Part shown: positions 1 through 9,732 of the stretch, one piece after another
Layout of the letters: the number at the start of each line of letters is the position of its first letter
Numbering within the stretch: the stretch's first letter is position 1
From: Panacibacter ginsenosidivorans
Lineage (GTDB): Bacteria > Bacteroidota > Bacteroidia > Chitinophagales > Chitinophagaceae
Length of the DNA stretch: 64,000 bases
NCBI RefSeq assembly: GCF_007971225.1
Contig: NZ_CP042435.1
Coordinates: forward strand, 3,847,501-3,911,500
Direction of reading: 5' to 3'
Notes under the pieces: model-generated
What the model saw: only the letters and a program-made list of their open reading frames with translations
What the model was told of the DNA's origin: nothing
Databases searched by the model: none
Program-made: the position numbers and the translations under genes

Positions 1-3000
1 GTTCTATGACCTTTCAGTTAGGTGAGGTTGTTTTAAAAAATATCCGTTTAAAGTATAAAGATGACGTTACTGGTAACGATGGTATATTTCGTTTGGGAAA
101 ACTTGAAACAAATATTAAAGCTTTTGATCCCGGTAATTCTCATTATGCAATTCCAGACATTAATATTGAAGATATTAGTTCTTCACTCAGGCAATATAAA
201 CCATTAATTGAGCCAAAGCCCCAGGCGGTTGTAGAAGCAAAAAGCAATGAGCCCATTAATATAGATCTACAGTTAAATAATATTGGTCTTAAACAAATAC
301 GATTCGATTACATAAATGATGTTTCAGCAGTAAAAAGTAGTTTGAACCTCGGGCAGCTTGAAATAGTTGTAAATAAAATTGACCTTTCAAAATTATATAT
401 TGATCTAAAAAAAATTCAATTAAGCAATACTGCTGTTAATATTGAATTAGGCAAGTCACAACAGGCCATAGTTGCAAAACAGGAAATAAAAAAAGAGGCA
501 GCAGCACAGGCAAACAATCCATGGAAAATTGAAGTAGCCGGTATTGCTCTTGACAACAACCAGCTTAATTATAACGATAATAATTTTAAAAGAATCCCTC
601 AGGGCATAGATTACAATCATATTGCGATAACAGGATTTTCACTTGCTGTAAAGGATCTTGCTATTACTCCTGCAGAATACAAAGGCATGTTGGCAAAACT
701 CAATTTTAAAGAGCAAAGTGGCCTGGAGGTTAAGGAATTACATACTAATTTTTTATACAACGATAAAGAAGCAATGCTTAAAAGCCTGGTATTAAAAACA
801 GGAAACTCTGTCATCAATACTAATCTCCAGGCAAAATACCCGTCTATTGATGCTGTTATAAAGAACCCTGCATTGCTCTATGTTGATGCTGCTTTATCAA
901 ACACTTCAGTTGCTGTAAAGGATATTTTGTTAATCAAACCTTCTCTGCAGGAACAATTAAAAGGCAATGAAGCAAGTGTTATTAAAATAAACGGACAAGC
1001 CAAAGGTTATGTAAATAATATTGCTATACCTTCCTTTAGTTTAAGTGGTCTGGGACAAACAAGCATACAACTTGCAGGAAAAATTAAAGGGTTGCCAAAT
1101 GCTGAAACTGCCTACTATGATATGCAGTTCAGCAAATTCAATACAACCAAAAAAGATATACTCGCAGTACTTCCTGATAACACCCTCCCGGATAATATTC
1201 AATTACCAGATGCAATCAATACTTCCGGTTTTTTCAAGGGCACCATTAATAATTTCAGTAGTCATTTAAAGGCAAATACTAATAAAGGTAATGCTGATCT
1301 TGTAGCAGATGTAGCGGGCAAGGGCAAAACGTATAACATAAAAGCAACCTTGAAAGAAGTAGATATTGGATATATTTTTAAGCAGCCGGAAAACTTTGGC
1401 ACGGTAACTATGCAGGTCAGCGCGAAAGGAAACGGAGTTGATTATAAGACAATGAATACAGTTCTTAATGCAAATGTCAATTCCGCAACTGTAAACGGGT
1501 ATACGTATAAAGATCTTAAGCTTGATGCTACACTAAATAACGGAGAGGCTATTGTTAAGTCTGTTATTAACGATCCTAATATCCGCTACACGCTTGATGC
1601 AACTGCTAACATAAAAAGCACCTATCCTTCGCTAAAAATGCAATTACAGCTGGATACACTAAACCTTTATGCACTACATTTCATGGATAGCTTATTTACA
1701 CTGCACACAAATATTAATGCTGATATGGCTTCCACTAACGCTGATTCTTTGATAGGGAATATCTTTATTACCAATACTAGCCTGTTAAATATTGATGGAA
1801 CTCACACAACAGATTCAATAAAAATTGTTGCAGAAAGAAATGAGAATATCCAATCAATAGTACTTAATTCAGAAGCGGCAAACATTGACTGGAAAGGAAA
1901 ATACAAATTAACAGAAACAGGCGGATTGCTAATGCAAAGCATTAAACACTATTACAATATTGCAAATACAGTAACGGATACAATTTTTTCTTCACAGCAA
2001 TGGGTAATGAATATACTTATTAACCCTTCTGCACCATTGGTTCTACAATTTGTTCCTGGATTAAAAGGTTCTGATACATTGGGGGCACATATTGTTTTTA
2101 ACAGTGAAGCAAATGATCTTAATATTAAAATAGGCTCCCCGCATATCAGGTATGGAGAACAAAGTATAGATAATCTGGTGCTAACAACTACTACAACATC
2201 TCAGCAATTGAATTATGCAATAAAAGCAGACCGGTTGGGAAGTAAGTCATTCCGGTTGTATAATACTTCCGTGGATGGCAAACTTGCTAATAATGAATTA
2301 TTCGCAAACATATTGTTGAAAGACAGATCAGGTAAGGATCGCTATCATTTATCTGCTAAGGCTGATCAGCCGGGCAATCATGCTTACCGGTTGTCATTAA
2401 ACGCAGACAGCCTTTTATTGAATTATGAAAAATGGCAGGTTAGCAATGACAACTATATTCAGTATGATACATCCGGAATTATAGCGAACAATTTTGCGTT
2501 TAGCCACAATGAACAATCATTGATGATTAACAGTGAAACCAAATCAACTACAGCACCAATCGATGTAATATTCAAAGATTTTTACTTAAAGACACTCACA
2601 AATTTTGCTGACCAGGATTCTCTTTTTTTAGATGGTGTAGTCAATGGCAAAGCAATGATAAAGAATGTAATAACAGCGCCTGTTTTTACTTCTGATATAA
2701 CAATTAAAGACATGAGTTATAAAACCGATACCATCGGTAATGTATCTATAAAAGTGGATAATGAAACAGCCAATGCTTTCTCCACTAATATGAAGATCGA
2801 AGGCCACGGAAATGATGTGCAGTTATCCGGCCAATATTTTACAGGAGAAAGCAGGATGGATCTCAAACTCAATATCAATAATATCGATCTCTCCACTGTA
2901 AAGAATTTTACCGCAGGGCAATTGAAAGAGGCATCCGGAAGTCTTAAAGGAAATATTGCAATTGCCGGCACAATCAAAAGGCCAGACATCAACGGCAGCT

Positions 3001-4544
3001 TACATTTCAGCGATGCAAGCGTAACGCCAACCATGTTGGGTGAACAGTTTAAGCTTACGAATGAAGAAATAAAAGTAAATAATGAAGGTATTATATTTAA
3101 CAACTTTACCATGGCAGATTCTGCAGGCAACAAAGCAATATTAAATGGTAAAGTAATAACAACAGATTTTACTGATTATGCCTTCGATCTTAATTTTAAA
3201 GCTGATGATTTTACTGCTATCAATTCTACAAAAGCAGATAATCCGCTTTTCTATGGAAAACTCAATATTGATGCGGATGTAAAGATCGGTGGTAATATGG
3301 AGGTGCCAACTGTTAAGGCAGCAATAAGAGCAAACAGGAATACTGATTTTGTTTTGGTTTTGCCATCAGATGATCCTGAAGTGGTCAGTCGCGAAGGAGT
3401 AGTGAATTTTATAAATACAAAAGCTATTGAAGATACAACAACTCTTGAGGCAGTGCTGGATTCTGCTATTCAATACAAGTCGCTGGCAGGAGCAGATATA
3501 GATGTAACTTTTGAGACAGACACGGCGGCTGCATTTACACTTATTATTGATGAAAGAAATGGGGATGCATTAAAAGTAAAAGGCGATGCAGAACTCACCG
3601 GTGGTATTGATCAAAGTGGCAAACTTACCATGACCGGCAATTATGAATTGCAGCAGGGCTCTTACCAGGTTACGCTAAGTGTGCTCAAAAAGAAATTTGA
3701 TATACAAAAAGGCAGTGTGATCACCTGGAAAGGCGATCCTACAGAAGCAGATGTAAACATCACTGCTTTGTATGAAATAAAAACAGCACCTATAGATCTT
3801 CTGGAAGATCAGCTAACAGGCAAGTCTGAAACCGATGTTAATAAGTTCAAACAAAAAATACCTGTGCAGGTATTTCTTAAAATGAGTGGCGACCTGCTGA
3901 AGCCGGCAATAACTTTTGATATTGCGCTTCCCTCTTCTATCTCTTCGCAATGGAAAGATGTGGAAGATAAATTAACGCAGTTGCGCACAAATGAATCGGA
4001 AATGAACAAACAAGTCTTTTCATTACTCCTGCTGGGCCGTTTTACACAGGAAGATCCTTTTGTTTCTGCCGCCGGTGGCAGTAATGAAGCGCTTGTTCGC
4101 CAAAGTGTAAGCAGAATATTGACCGATCAGTTAAACAAGCTTGCGAGTAGTCTTGTAAAAGGTGTAGACATAAATGTTGGGCTTAATTCTGATGAAGATT
4201 ATTCAACAGGCACGGCACAAAGCAGAACCGACCTTAGTGTAGCTGTTTCAAAATCTTTACTTAACGACAGACTTCGTGTAACGGTAGGCAGCGATTTTCA
4301 GGTAGAGGGCACGGCTGCCACAAATCAGAACACATCAAACATTGCCGGCGATGTGCAACTCGATTACCAGCTTACAAGAGATGGCCGTTATCGTTTGCGT
4401 GCTTACCGCGTAAATAAATATGAAGGCGTAGTAGAAGGCCAGGTTGTAGAAACAGGCTTAACATTTGTATTCACTTTAGATTACGATCAGTTCAGGGAAA
4501 TATTCAACAAAAGCAGGAAAAATAAAAAAAGGAATGATAAATAA
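1..4544 (+). CDS. tamB: TamB-like translocation/assembly module protein (5' truncated by window edge)
   Basis: Inner-membrane-anchored AsmA/TamB-family protein that is thought to span the periplasm and work with a BamA-type partner in outer-membrane protein or lipid delivery. The visible 1512+ residues are almost wholly beta-rich, with repeated Asn/Asp/Lys-rich segments typical of the long TamB beta-helix. The last ~400 residues match the conserved TamB C-terminal domain: a GNYELQQGSYQVTL stretch, a KGDPTEADVNITALYE stretch, and an end rich in short beta-strands (QLDYQLTRDGRYRLRAYR). No stop codon lies upstream of the first ATG (position 6) and no signal anchor is visible, so that ATG is probably internal and the gene starts before the window. 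The next gene encodes the BamA-like lipoprotein TamL, which supports the call. Molecular cargo cannot be read from sequence. Confidence 0.9.
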   Translation, partial: SMTFQLGEVVLKNIRLKYKDDVTGNDGIFRLGKLETNIKAFDPGNSHYAIPDINIEDISSSLRQYKPLIEPKPQAVVEAKSNEPINIDLQLNNIGLKQIRFDYINDVSAVKSSLNLGQLEIVVNKIDLSKLYIDLKKIQLSNTAVNIELGKSQQAIVAKQEIKKEAAAQANNPWKIEVAGIALDNNQLNYNDNNFKRIPQGIDYNHIAITGFSLAVKDLAITPAEYKGMLAKLNFKEQSGLEVKELHTNFLYNDKEAMLKSLVLKTGNSVINTNLQAKYPSIDAVIKNPALLYVDAALSNTSVAVKDILLIKPSLQEQLKGNEASVIKINGQAKGYVNNIAIPSFSLSGLGQTSIQLAGKIKGLPNAETAYYDMQFSKFNTTKKDILAVLPDNTLPDNIQLPDAINTSGFFKGTINNFSSHLKANTNKGNADLVADVAGKGKTYNIKATLKEVDIGYIFKQPENFGTVTMQVSAKGNGVDYKTMNTVLNANVNSATVNGYTYKDLKLDATLNNGEAIVKSVINDPNIRYTLDATANIKSTYPSLKMQLQLDTLNLYALHFMDSLFTLHTNINADMASTNADSLIGNIFITNTSLLNIDGTHTTDSIKIVAERNENIQSIVLNSEAANIDWKGKYKLTETGGLLMQSIKHYYNIANTVTDTIFSSQQWVMNILINPSAPLVLQFVPGLKGSDTLGAHIVFNSEANDLNIKIGSPHIRYGEQSIDNLVLTTTTTSQQLNYAIKADRLGSKSFRLYNTSVDGKLANNELFANILLKDRSGKDRYHLSAKADQPGNHAYRLSLNADSLLLNYEKWQVSNDNYIQYDTSGIIANNFAFSHNEQSLMINSETKSTTAPIDVIFKDFYLKTLTNFADQDSLFLDGVVNGKAMIKNVITAPVFTSDITIKDMSYKTDTIGNVSIKVDNETANAFSTNMKIEGHGNDVQLSGQYFTGESRMDLKLNINNIDLSTVKNFTAGQLKEASGSLKGNIAIAGTIKRPDINGSLHFSDASVTPTMLGEQFKLTNEEIKVNNEGIIFNNFTMADSAGNKAILNGKVITTDFTDYAFDLNFKADDFTAINSTKADNPLFYGKLNIDADVKIGGNMEVPTVKAAIRANRNTDFVLVLPSDDPEVVSREGVVNFINTKAIEDTTTLEAVLDSAIQYKSLAGADIDVTFETDTAAAFTLIIDERNGDALKVKGDAELTGGIDQSGKLTMTGNYELQQGSYQVTLSVLKKKFDIQKGSVITWKGDPTEADVNITALYEIKTAPIDLLEDQLTGKSETDVNKFKQKIPVQVFLKMSGDLLKPAITFDIALPSSISSQWKDVEDKLTQLRTNESEMNKQVFSLLLLGRFTQEDPFVSAAGGSNEALVRQSVSRILTDQLNKLASSLVKGVDINVGLNSDEDYSTGTAQSRTDLSVAVSKSLLNDRLRVTVGSDFQVEGTAATNQNTSNIAGDVQLDYQLTRDGRYRLRAYRVNKYEGVVEGQVVETGLTFVFTLDYDQFREIFNKSRKNKKRNDK

Positions 4545-4581
4545 ACCAGTCTTTTTTTAAATGTAGCGTATAGAAAAGAAC

Positions 4582-4694
4582 GCACAAGTGAGTGACACAA
4601 GTAAAGCATAATGGCAGCAATGCAGCTGGTAAAATAATTATGAACCCGGCATGGGTAAAAAATATTAAGCTTCCGTTGCGTCGCACACTTGTAC
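4582..4694 (+). repeat. Back-to-back B and A arms of the dispersed repeat family
   Basis: A B arm in its reverse form (4582-4601, ending AGTGACACAA) and an A arm (4675-4694, GTTGCGTCGCACACTTGTAC) lie in the 216-base gap between tamB and tamL. The outward flanks typical of each arm face each other here: B is followed by a gcataatggcagc-type flank, and A is preceded by an acccggc-type flank and aagcttcc. This looks like two adjoining elements rather than one. Confidence 0.75.
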
Positions 4695-4760
4695 GCTTTT
4701 AGTTCATTCAGCATTTAATGCAGCCGGTTTATAAAATAAGATTTTTTATTACAAGCAGTA

Positions 4761-7058
4761 ATGATGCGTTTACAAAATATATCAGGCATATTTTTTTTAT
4801 TATCACTCTGTGCATGCAGCGTTACAAAACAGTTGCCGCAGAATGATGCTTTATACGCAGGGTCTAAAGTAGAAATTAAACGTTCGTCAGACAGCGTTAA
4901 GTTGAATAAAAAGCTGCTTACAGAAGAACTGGAAGACTTGATAAGGCCAAAACCTAACGCAAGTTTTCTCGGTATAAAATTCAAGCTGATGATCTTTAAT
5001 ATGATTGATACGCCAAAAAAAGATCATGGTCTGATGCACTGGCTTAAATATAAAGTGGGAGAGCCACCGGTACTGGCAAGCAGCGTAAACCTTGAGAAGA
5101 ACAGGCTCATTATGCAAAACAGGATCGAGAACCGCGGCTACTTTAAAACAGAGGTTACTGTTGATACTGTTATAAAAAATAAGAAGATGAACGTTACGTA
5201 CGCAGCAAATTTACTGCAGCGTTATATTATACGTAATGTGTATTACCCAACAGATTCAGGGCAGATTTATACGATCATACGGCGTATAACTAAAGCCTCG
5301 CCACTTAAGCCCGGCAGACCTTATAATCTTTCGGCTATTATGTATGAACGGGACAGAATTGATGCACGGTTAAAAGAAAATGGCTTTTATTATTTTAATC
5401 CCGATGATATCATTGTAGATGTTGATTCATCACTGGGACAGCATAAGATAGATATGTATGTGCGTATAAAGAAGCAAACACCATTTAATCATCTTGTAAA
5501 CTACAGGATAAATGATGTTGTAGTGTATGCAGATTATCACATAAATGCAGACACTGCTGCACGTGCATTAGATAAAACCAAAAAATTCCAGGGGTACACA
5601 ATTATTGATCCGGAACAAAAATTCAATCCAAAAATATTTCCTCAAACACTGGTATTTAAACCAAAGTCAATTTATAAAAGATCAGACCACTCACGGGCAT
5701 TGAACAGGCTGGTTAGTCTGGGTGTATATAAGTTTGTAAAAGTGCGTTTTGAGGAAGTGGATACCTCAAACAGACCATTGCTTAATGCTTTCTATTATCT
5801 TACCCCGATGCCAAAAAAATCACTCAGTCTTGAAGTGTCGGGGCTTACCAAATCAAACAATGCCACTGGTACTAATGTTTCCCTCAACTGGAAGAACAGG
5901 AATGCTTTTAAAGGCGCAGAGCTTTTTACAGCAACTGTATTTGGTGGTTTTGAAAAGCAGGTGTCTGCCCAGCAGCGGGTAAATACTATAAGAGGTGGTG
6001 TAGATCTTAATCTTGTAATACCAAGGGTTATTGGTCCTGTTCCTATAAAGAACAACAGTGCATTTGTGCCACAGACAGTGGTCAATCTTGGGTATGAATT
6101 ATTTTCAAGAGATACACAATACACATTAAGTTCAGCAAAAGCAAGCCTGGGTTATCGCTGGAAACGAAGTGTTAGTACTGAACATGAATGGAAATTCCTT
6201 TCAGTTAATTATGTCAGGCCCACCAACATTAAACCTGATTTTCAGTTGGGGCTTGATACAAATATTACACTTGCCCGGAGTATTGAAAAGCAGTTCATCA
6301 TTGGGATGACATATAATTACAATTACAATTCACAGGCTGTACCCAATAAGAAAAAAAATAATTATTACTTTAATGGCAATGCAGATGTTTCTGGTAATGT
6401 ATTAGGTATTATTACAGGTGCAAATGCTGAAAGCGGCAATCAAAAAAATATTTTAGGTACACCATTTTCTCAGTACATAAGAGGCGAAGCAGATTTCAGG
6501 CACTACATGCGCATCGGGAAAAATAATGTACTGGCAAGCCGCTTTTTTGCAGGCGCAGGCTATGCATGGGGCAATAGTTTGACTATGCCTTTTGTAAAAG
6601 AATTTTTTGCGGGTGGCGTAAATAGTATTCGTGCATTTCGTGCAAGAGGCTTAGGGCCTGGTTCTTATTATGCGGGCAATCCAAAAGATGTATATGTAGC
6701 GGACCAGCCCGGAGATATACGACTTGAAATGAACACGGAACTTCGTGCAAAACTCGTTTCATTTTTATACGGAGCAGTGTTTGTGGATGCAGGTAATGTT
6801 TGGTTGTTTAAAGAAGACCCATCGCGGCCAGGCGGTAAATTCACCGGCAATTTTCTTTCGCAGGTGGCTGTTGGTACCGGCATTGGCTTACGTGTAGATG
6901 TAAGTTTTTTTGTATTGCGTGCAGATCTTGCCTTTCCAATACGCAAGCCTTATATAACAACGGGTTCCAAATGGGTATTTGATCAGATCAATTTTGGAGA
7001 TAATGAGTGGCGCAGAAATAACCTGATTCTTAATATTGCTATCGGTTATCCTTTCTGA
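4761..7058 (+). CDS. tamL: TamL: lipoprotein BamA/TamA-family outer-membrane protein
   Basis: 765-residue Omp85-superfamily protein, the Bacteroidota counterpart of TamA, which carries a lipid anchor. Residues 1-20 form a lipoprotein signal with a lipobox LCAC (Cys about residue 19). POTRA-like repeats follow (residues ~25-350), then a 16-strand-type bacterial surface antigen barrel to the C-terminus. The barrel contains the conserved FFAGGVNSIRAFRARGLGPG segment (VRGF/Y-type motif region), and the chain ends in an aromatic residue (GYPF), as outer-membrane barrels do. ATG at 4761 is followed directly by a second ATG at 4764; either may be used. It lies downstream of tamB on the same strand with a repeat-filled 216-base gap, so the two may be cotranscribed. 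Known work on TamL in Flavobacterium links it to outer-membrane homeostasis; here that is inference. Confidence 0.9.
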   Translation: MMRLQNISGIFFLLSLCACSVTKQLPQNDALYAGSKVEIKRSSDSVKLNKKLLTEELEDLIRPKPNASFLGIKFKLMIFNMIDTPKKDHGLMHWLKYKVGEPPVLASSVNLEKNRLIMQNRIENRGYFKTEVTVDTVIKNKKMNVTYAANLLQRYIIRNVYYPTDSGQIYTIIRRITKASPLKPGRPYNLSAIMYERDRIDARLKENGFYYFNPDDIIVDVDSSLGQHKIDMYVRIKKQTPFNHLVNYRINDVVVYADYHINADTAARALDKTKKFQGYTIIDPEQKFNPKIFPQTLVFKPKSIYKRSDHSRALNRLVSLGVYKFVKVRFEEVDTSNRPLLNAFYYLTPMPKKSLSLEVSGLTKSNNATGTNVSLNWKNRNAFKGAELFTATVFGGFEKQVSAQQRVNTIRGGVDLNLVIPRVIGPVPIKNNSAFVPQTVVNLGYELFSRDTQYTLSSAKASLGYRWKRSVSTEHEWKFLSVNYVRPTNIKPDFQLGLDTNITLARSIEKQFIIGMTYNYNYNSQAVPNKKKNNYYFNGNADVSGNVLGIITGANAESGNQKNILGTPFSQYIRGEADFRHYMRIGKNNVLASRFFAGAGYAWGNSLTMPFVKEFFAGGVNSIRAFRARGLGPGSYYAGNPKDVYVADQPGDIRLEMNTELRAKLVSFLYGAVFVDAGNVWLFKEDPSRPGGKFTGNFLSQVAVGTGIGLRVDVSFFVLRADLAFPIRKPYITTGSKWVFDQINFGDNEWRRNNLILNIAIGYPF

Positions 7059-7100
7059 TAATTTATTTTTTTCCGGGCTGCATTGCTGCTGTCATCTCCT

Positions 7101-7120
7101 GTTGCGTCGCACTCTTATAC
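7101..7120 (+). repeat. A arm of the dispersed repeat family (solitary)
   Basis: GTTGCGTCGCACTCTTATAC, one mismatch from the A consensus, between the convergent ends of tamL and the SMP-30-like gene. It is preceded by the usual ccgggct-type flank (about 7071-7078). The nearest arm in partner orientation is the B arm at 8362, beyond the SMP-30-like gene. Confidence 0.7.
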
Positions 7121-7179
7121 TTTATAGCGTTATGCAAAAAACTATTCATGCTCATTCGTGTAATTCCAATAATTCGTGT

Positions 7180-8118
7180 TTAAGGTGTTCCATTATAAAA
7201 ATTTGCAGCCACGCCTTTGACATCAAGGTCAATAGAAAATAAATTGCCGCTTAGCGGATATTCTTTTAACCGGGCTTCATTTAACCCATCTTTTGCAGTA
7301 GTAATGTATAGTGTTTTAAGATCTTTGCCACCGAATGAACAGGAGGTTGTATTGGGTGCTGGCACATGTATTTTCAACAACATTTTTCCTGTTAAAGGAT
7401 CAAACTTTCCCACACCACTACCGCCCCAAAGCGCCACCCATAATTTATCTTCACTATCGATCGTCATGCCATCCGGATAACCATCGCCTTCCGGCACTTT
7501 AACCACCACTCTTCTGTTACTTATATTGCCTGTGGCATCATCATAATCAAAAGCATCTACATTACCTGTAGGCGTATCTATATAATACATTGTTTTTTTA
7601 TCTGCAGTCCATACAATACCATTTGAGCAGGTAACATTTGTAACCATTGTATGCAGTGATTTATCCGCATCAAAACGGTATAGCGATGCTGCACCCTGTA
7701 CAAAACTCAGGTGCATGGAACCAACCCAGAATCTTCCTTCAGGATCACATTTGCCATCATTGAATCTTACGTTTTCCTGCAATGGGTTATTTAAAAAAGT
7801 AAGCTTGCCGGTTTTGGTATCAATAAAGTGAATACCATTTTGCAAAGCCACCAATGCACCACCTGTTTTTACAGGAACTACTGTACCTACTCTTGCCGGC
7901 AGATCAAAATGCATATCCTTATTGGTTGCCGGATCATAGATATGCAACTCTTTTCTTTCTATATCTATCCAGTATAATTTCTTTTCTGTAGGATGCCAGA
8001 AAGAACCCTCGCCTAACTGAGATTGGGCAGCAAGAAGTACAGTGGCCTGCATATCGTTGGTAGTTGTGTGTACGCCAAATAAGAATGTAAATACTATAAA
8101 CAGTATTGATAATTTCAT
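7180..8118 (-). CDS. SMP-30/gluconolactonase/LRE-family hydrolase, exported
   Basis: 312-residue six-bladed beta-propeller of the SMP-30/gluconolactonase family, which opens sugar lactones in a metal-dependent manner. An N-terminal signal peptide (residues 1-~17, hydrophobic FIVFTFLFGV) predicts export. Family motifs are in order: LGEGSFWHPTEKKLYWID near residue 35 with the metal-ligand Glu, RFNDGKCDPEGRFWVGSM near residue 125 with the ligand Asn, and GYPDGMTIDSEDKLWVALWGG near residue 215 with the ligand Asp. All expected metal ligands are therefore present. Substrate is unknown; family members act on gluconolactone, other aldonolactones or organophosphates. It is convergent with tamL and stands alone. 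ATG at 8118 gives a good signal peptide. Confidence 0.88.
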   Translation of the reverse strand: MKLSILFIVFTFLFGVHTTTNDMQATVLLAAQSQLGEGSFWHPTEKKLYWIDIERKELHIYDPATNKDMHFDLPARVGTVVPVKTGGALVALQNGIHFIDTKTGKLTFLNNPLQENVRFNDGKCDPEGRFWVGSMHLSFVQGAASLYRFDADKSLHTMVTNVTCSNGIVWTADKKTMYYIDTPTGNVDAFDYDDATGNISNRRVVVKVPEGDGYPDGMTIDSEDKLWVALWGGSGVGKFDPLTGKMLLKIHVPAPNTTSCSFGGKDLKTLYITTAKDGLNEARLKEYPLSGNLFSIDLDVKGVAANFYNGTP

Positions 8119-8361
8119 AAGGCAATTTTTGAAGGATTAAATGTAACTATTTCAGATCAAAAGGTGAGATATAAAAATCCTGCAAAACCGCGACGTATGG
8201 TTCTCTCTATTCAAAGCTTAATACAATGCACTATTTTCTTAGCAACGATTTCGAAATAGTTATCTTCTGAATTTTTCTAAAAGCAGAACCGCCGCTGGCA
8301 AGCTTTTTACCAAATAAGTTGCACGTATAAAGTTATTATGCTGCTTAATAAAGAACGGAAC

Positions 8362-8381
8362 CTGCAAGTGAGTGACACAAC
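8362..8381 (+). repeat. B arm of the dispersed repeat family (solitary)
   Basis: Reverse form of B with three mismatches at its outer end (ctgcAAGTGAGTGACACAAC), followed by aaagcttaat. It lies in the 367-base gap 8119-8485, which otherwise holds a G+C-rich inverted repeat (8452-8481) and a terminator (8415-8444). I see no gene in this gap. Confidence 0.65.
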
Positions 8382-8414
8382 AAAGCTTAATAATATTACT
8401 GCAGCCAAGTACAT

Positions 8415-8444
8415 AAAAAATCCGAAACACTTAATGCTTCGGAT
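8415..8444 (-). terminator. Rho-independent terminator of the deoxyhypusine-synthase-like gene
   Basis: Read on minus, ATCCGAA pairs with TTCGGAT (8438-8444 with 8420-8426) and is followed by six T. It lies about 40 bases past the stop codon of the 8486-9460 gene. Confidence 0.7.
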
Positions 8445-8451
8445 CTTTTAG

Positions 8452-8481
8452 GCCTCCTCACCGGGGGAGGTTGGAGGAGGC
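8452..8481. repeat. G+C-rich inverted repeat (CCTCCTC...GAGGAGG family)
   Basis: GCCTCCTC (8452-8459) and GAGGAGGC (8474-8481) enclose a CCGGGGGAGG core. A closely similar sequence sits inside the coding region of ispG at 19831-19865, so this is a dispersed repeat and not only a hairpin. T6 follows on plus, so it might also end plus-strand transcripts, although no plus gene precedes it. Confidence 0.6.
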
Positions 8482-8485
8482 TTTT

Positions 8486-9460
8486 TTACCAACCCAGCAA
8501 ATATGCAAAGATCAGCGGCGCAACAATTGTTGCATCGCTCTCTACAATAAATTTAGGTGTGCTGATGTCTAATTTACCCCAGGTAATTTTTTCGTTAGGA
8601 ACTGCTCCACTGTAAGAGCCATAAGATGTAGTGCTGTCGCTGATCTGGCAAAAATAACTCCAGAAAGGAACATCGTGCCATTCAAGATCCTGATACATCA
8701 TTGGCACTACACAAATTGGAAAATCTCCCGCAATACCACCACCTATCTGGAAGAAACCAACACCTTTGCCACTACTGTTTGCACGATACCATTCACTCAG
8801 CCACACCATGTATTCAATACCACTTTTCATGGTGCTTGCTTTCAATTCGTTCTTGATAACATAGCTTGCAAAAATATTTCCCATTGTGCTATCTTCCCAA
8901 CCCGGCACCACAATAGGAATATTTTTTTCTGCTGCAGCAAGCATCCAGCTATTCTTTGGATCGATCTCGTAGTATTGTTGCAGCACGCCACTCAGCAACA
9001 TCTTATACATAAACTCATGTGGAAAATATCTTTCACCCGCAGTCTCTGCATCTTTCCATATTTTATGAATGTGCTGCTGCAATCTTCTGAATGCTTCTTC
9101 TTCAGGTATGCAGGTATCTGTAACGCGGTTGTAATGGTTCTCCAAAAGATCCCATTCTTCCTGCGGACTAAGATCGCGGTAATTAGGCACACGCTTATAA
9201 TGGCTATGCGCCACAAGGTTCATAATATCTTCTTCCAGGTTTGCGCCTGTGCAACTAATGATAGCAATCTTATCCTGGCGTATCATTTCTGCCAGCGATA
9301 AACCCAACTCTGCGGTGCTCATAGCACCTGCCAGCGTAACCATCATTTTGCCGCCTTCCTGTAAATGTGTTTCATAACCTTTGGCTGCATCTATTAATGC
9401 TGCCGCATTAAAGTGGCGGTAATGATGCAGTATAAATTGAGAAACGGGACCTTTATTCAT
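8486..9460 (-). CDS. Deoxyhypusine synthase-family protein
   Basis: 324-residue homologue of deoxyhypusine synthase, which in eukaryotes and archaea moves the aminobutyl group of spermidine to a lysine of (a)eIF5A. Seen here: LAGAMSTAELGLSLAEMI (NAD-binding N-terminal part), SCTGANLEEDI, VPGWEDST, and the C-terminal GAVPNEKITWGKLD, in which the Lys of WGK corresponds to the catalytic Lys of the human enzyme. Bacteria lack a hypusine-modified eIF5A, so the product is probably a polyamine such as homospermidine, or an unknown acceptor is modified; this is inference. I chose the ATG at 9460 over the TTG at 9481 because a TACATTTG -7 box (9479-9486) overlaps the TTG. A terminator follows. No polyamine genes are adjacent. 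Confidence 0.88.
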   Translation of the reverse strand: MNKGPVSQFILHHYRHFNAAALIDAAKGYETHLQEGGKMMVTLAGAMSTAELGLSLAEMIRQDKIAIISCTGANLEEDIMNLVAHSHYKRVPNYRDLSPQEEWDLLENHYNRVTDTCIPEEEAFRRLQQHIHKIWKDAETAGERYFPHEFMYKMLLSGVLQQYYEIDPKNSWMLAAAEKNIPIVVPGWEDSTMGNIFASYVIKNELKASTMKSGIEYMVWLSEWYRANSSGKGVGFFQIGGGIAGDFPICVVPMMYQDLEWHDVPFWSYFCQISDSTTSYGSYSGAVPNEKITWGKLDISTPKFIVESDATIVAPLIFAYLLGW

Positions 9461-9478
9461 CTCAAAAAATTTAGAGCG

Positions 9479-9486
9479 CAAATGTA
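9479..9486 (-). promoter_or_regulatory. -7 promoter box TACATTTG upstream of the deoxyhypusine-synthase-like gene
   Basis: Exact match to the Bacteroidota -7 consensus TAnnTTTG, 18 bases before the ATG at 9460. No clear TTTG -33 box at standard spacing was found. Confidence 0.45.
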
Positions 9487-9563
9487 GTAAAGTAGTAGCT
9501 GATTTAGGGTATTATGCTTTGGTGAATTTTATGGACCCGGCATTTGTACATGTATAAAGCTTT

Positions 9564-9698
9564 GTTGCGTCGCACGCTTGTACTGAAGATCATGCTTCAG
9601 CAATCAGCCCTCAGGTTTCAGTTAAATTAACTTTGATTACTGAGTGCTGATGTATGACTGCTTATACCTGTTCCGAACGTACAAGTGAGTGACACAAC
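9564..9698 (+). repeat. Composite A...B repeat element (135 bases)
   Basis: A arm GTTGCGTCGCACGCTTGTAC at 9564-9583 and B arm GTACAAGTGAGTGACACAAC at 9679-9698 form inverted ends around a 95-base interior. Flanks are standard: acccggc at about 9537 and aagctt before A; accaacgatgccat after B. The interior reads cagccctcaggtttcagtt and similar, with no gene. It fills most of the 329-base gap 9461-9789. Confidence 0.75.
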
Positions 9699-9732
9699 CA
9701 ACGATGCCATAAAAAACTGCAGCCTGTAACAT

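Noticed and set aside
2717-3133. 138-residue open frame on minus inside tamB, and many similar frames on the opposite strand of other genes
   Set aside because: They mirror real coding regions in another frame, with no start context or recognisable protein character.
8675-9301. 208-residue plus-strand open frame opposite the deoxyhypusine-synthase-like gene
   Set aside because: It is the antisense shadow of a clear enzyme gene and its residues (Cys/His/Phe-rich) look like noise.
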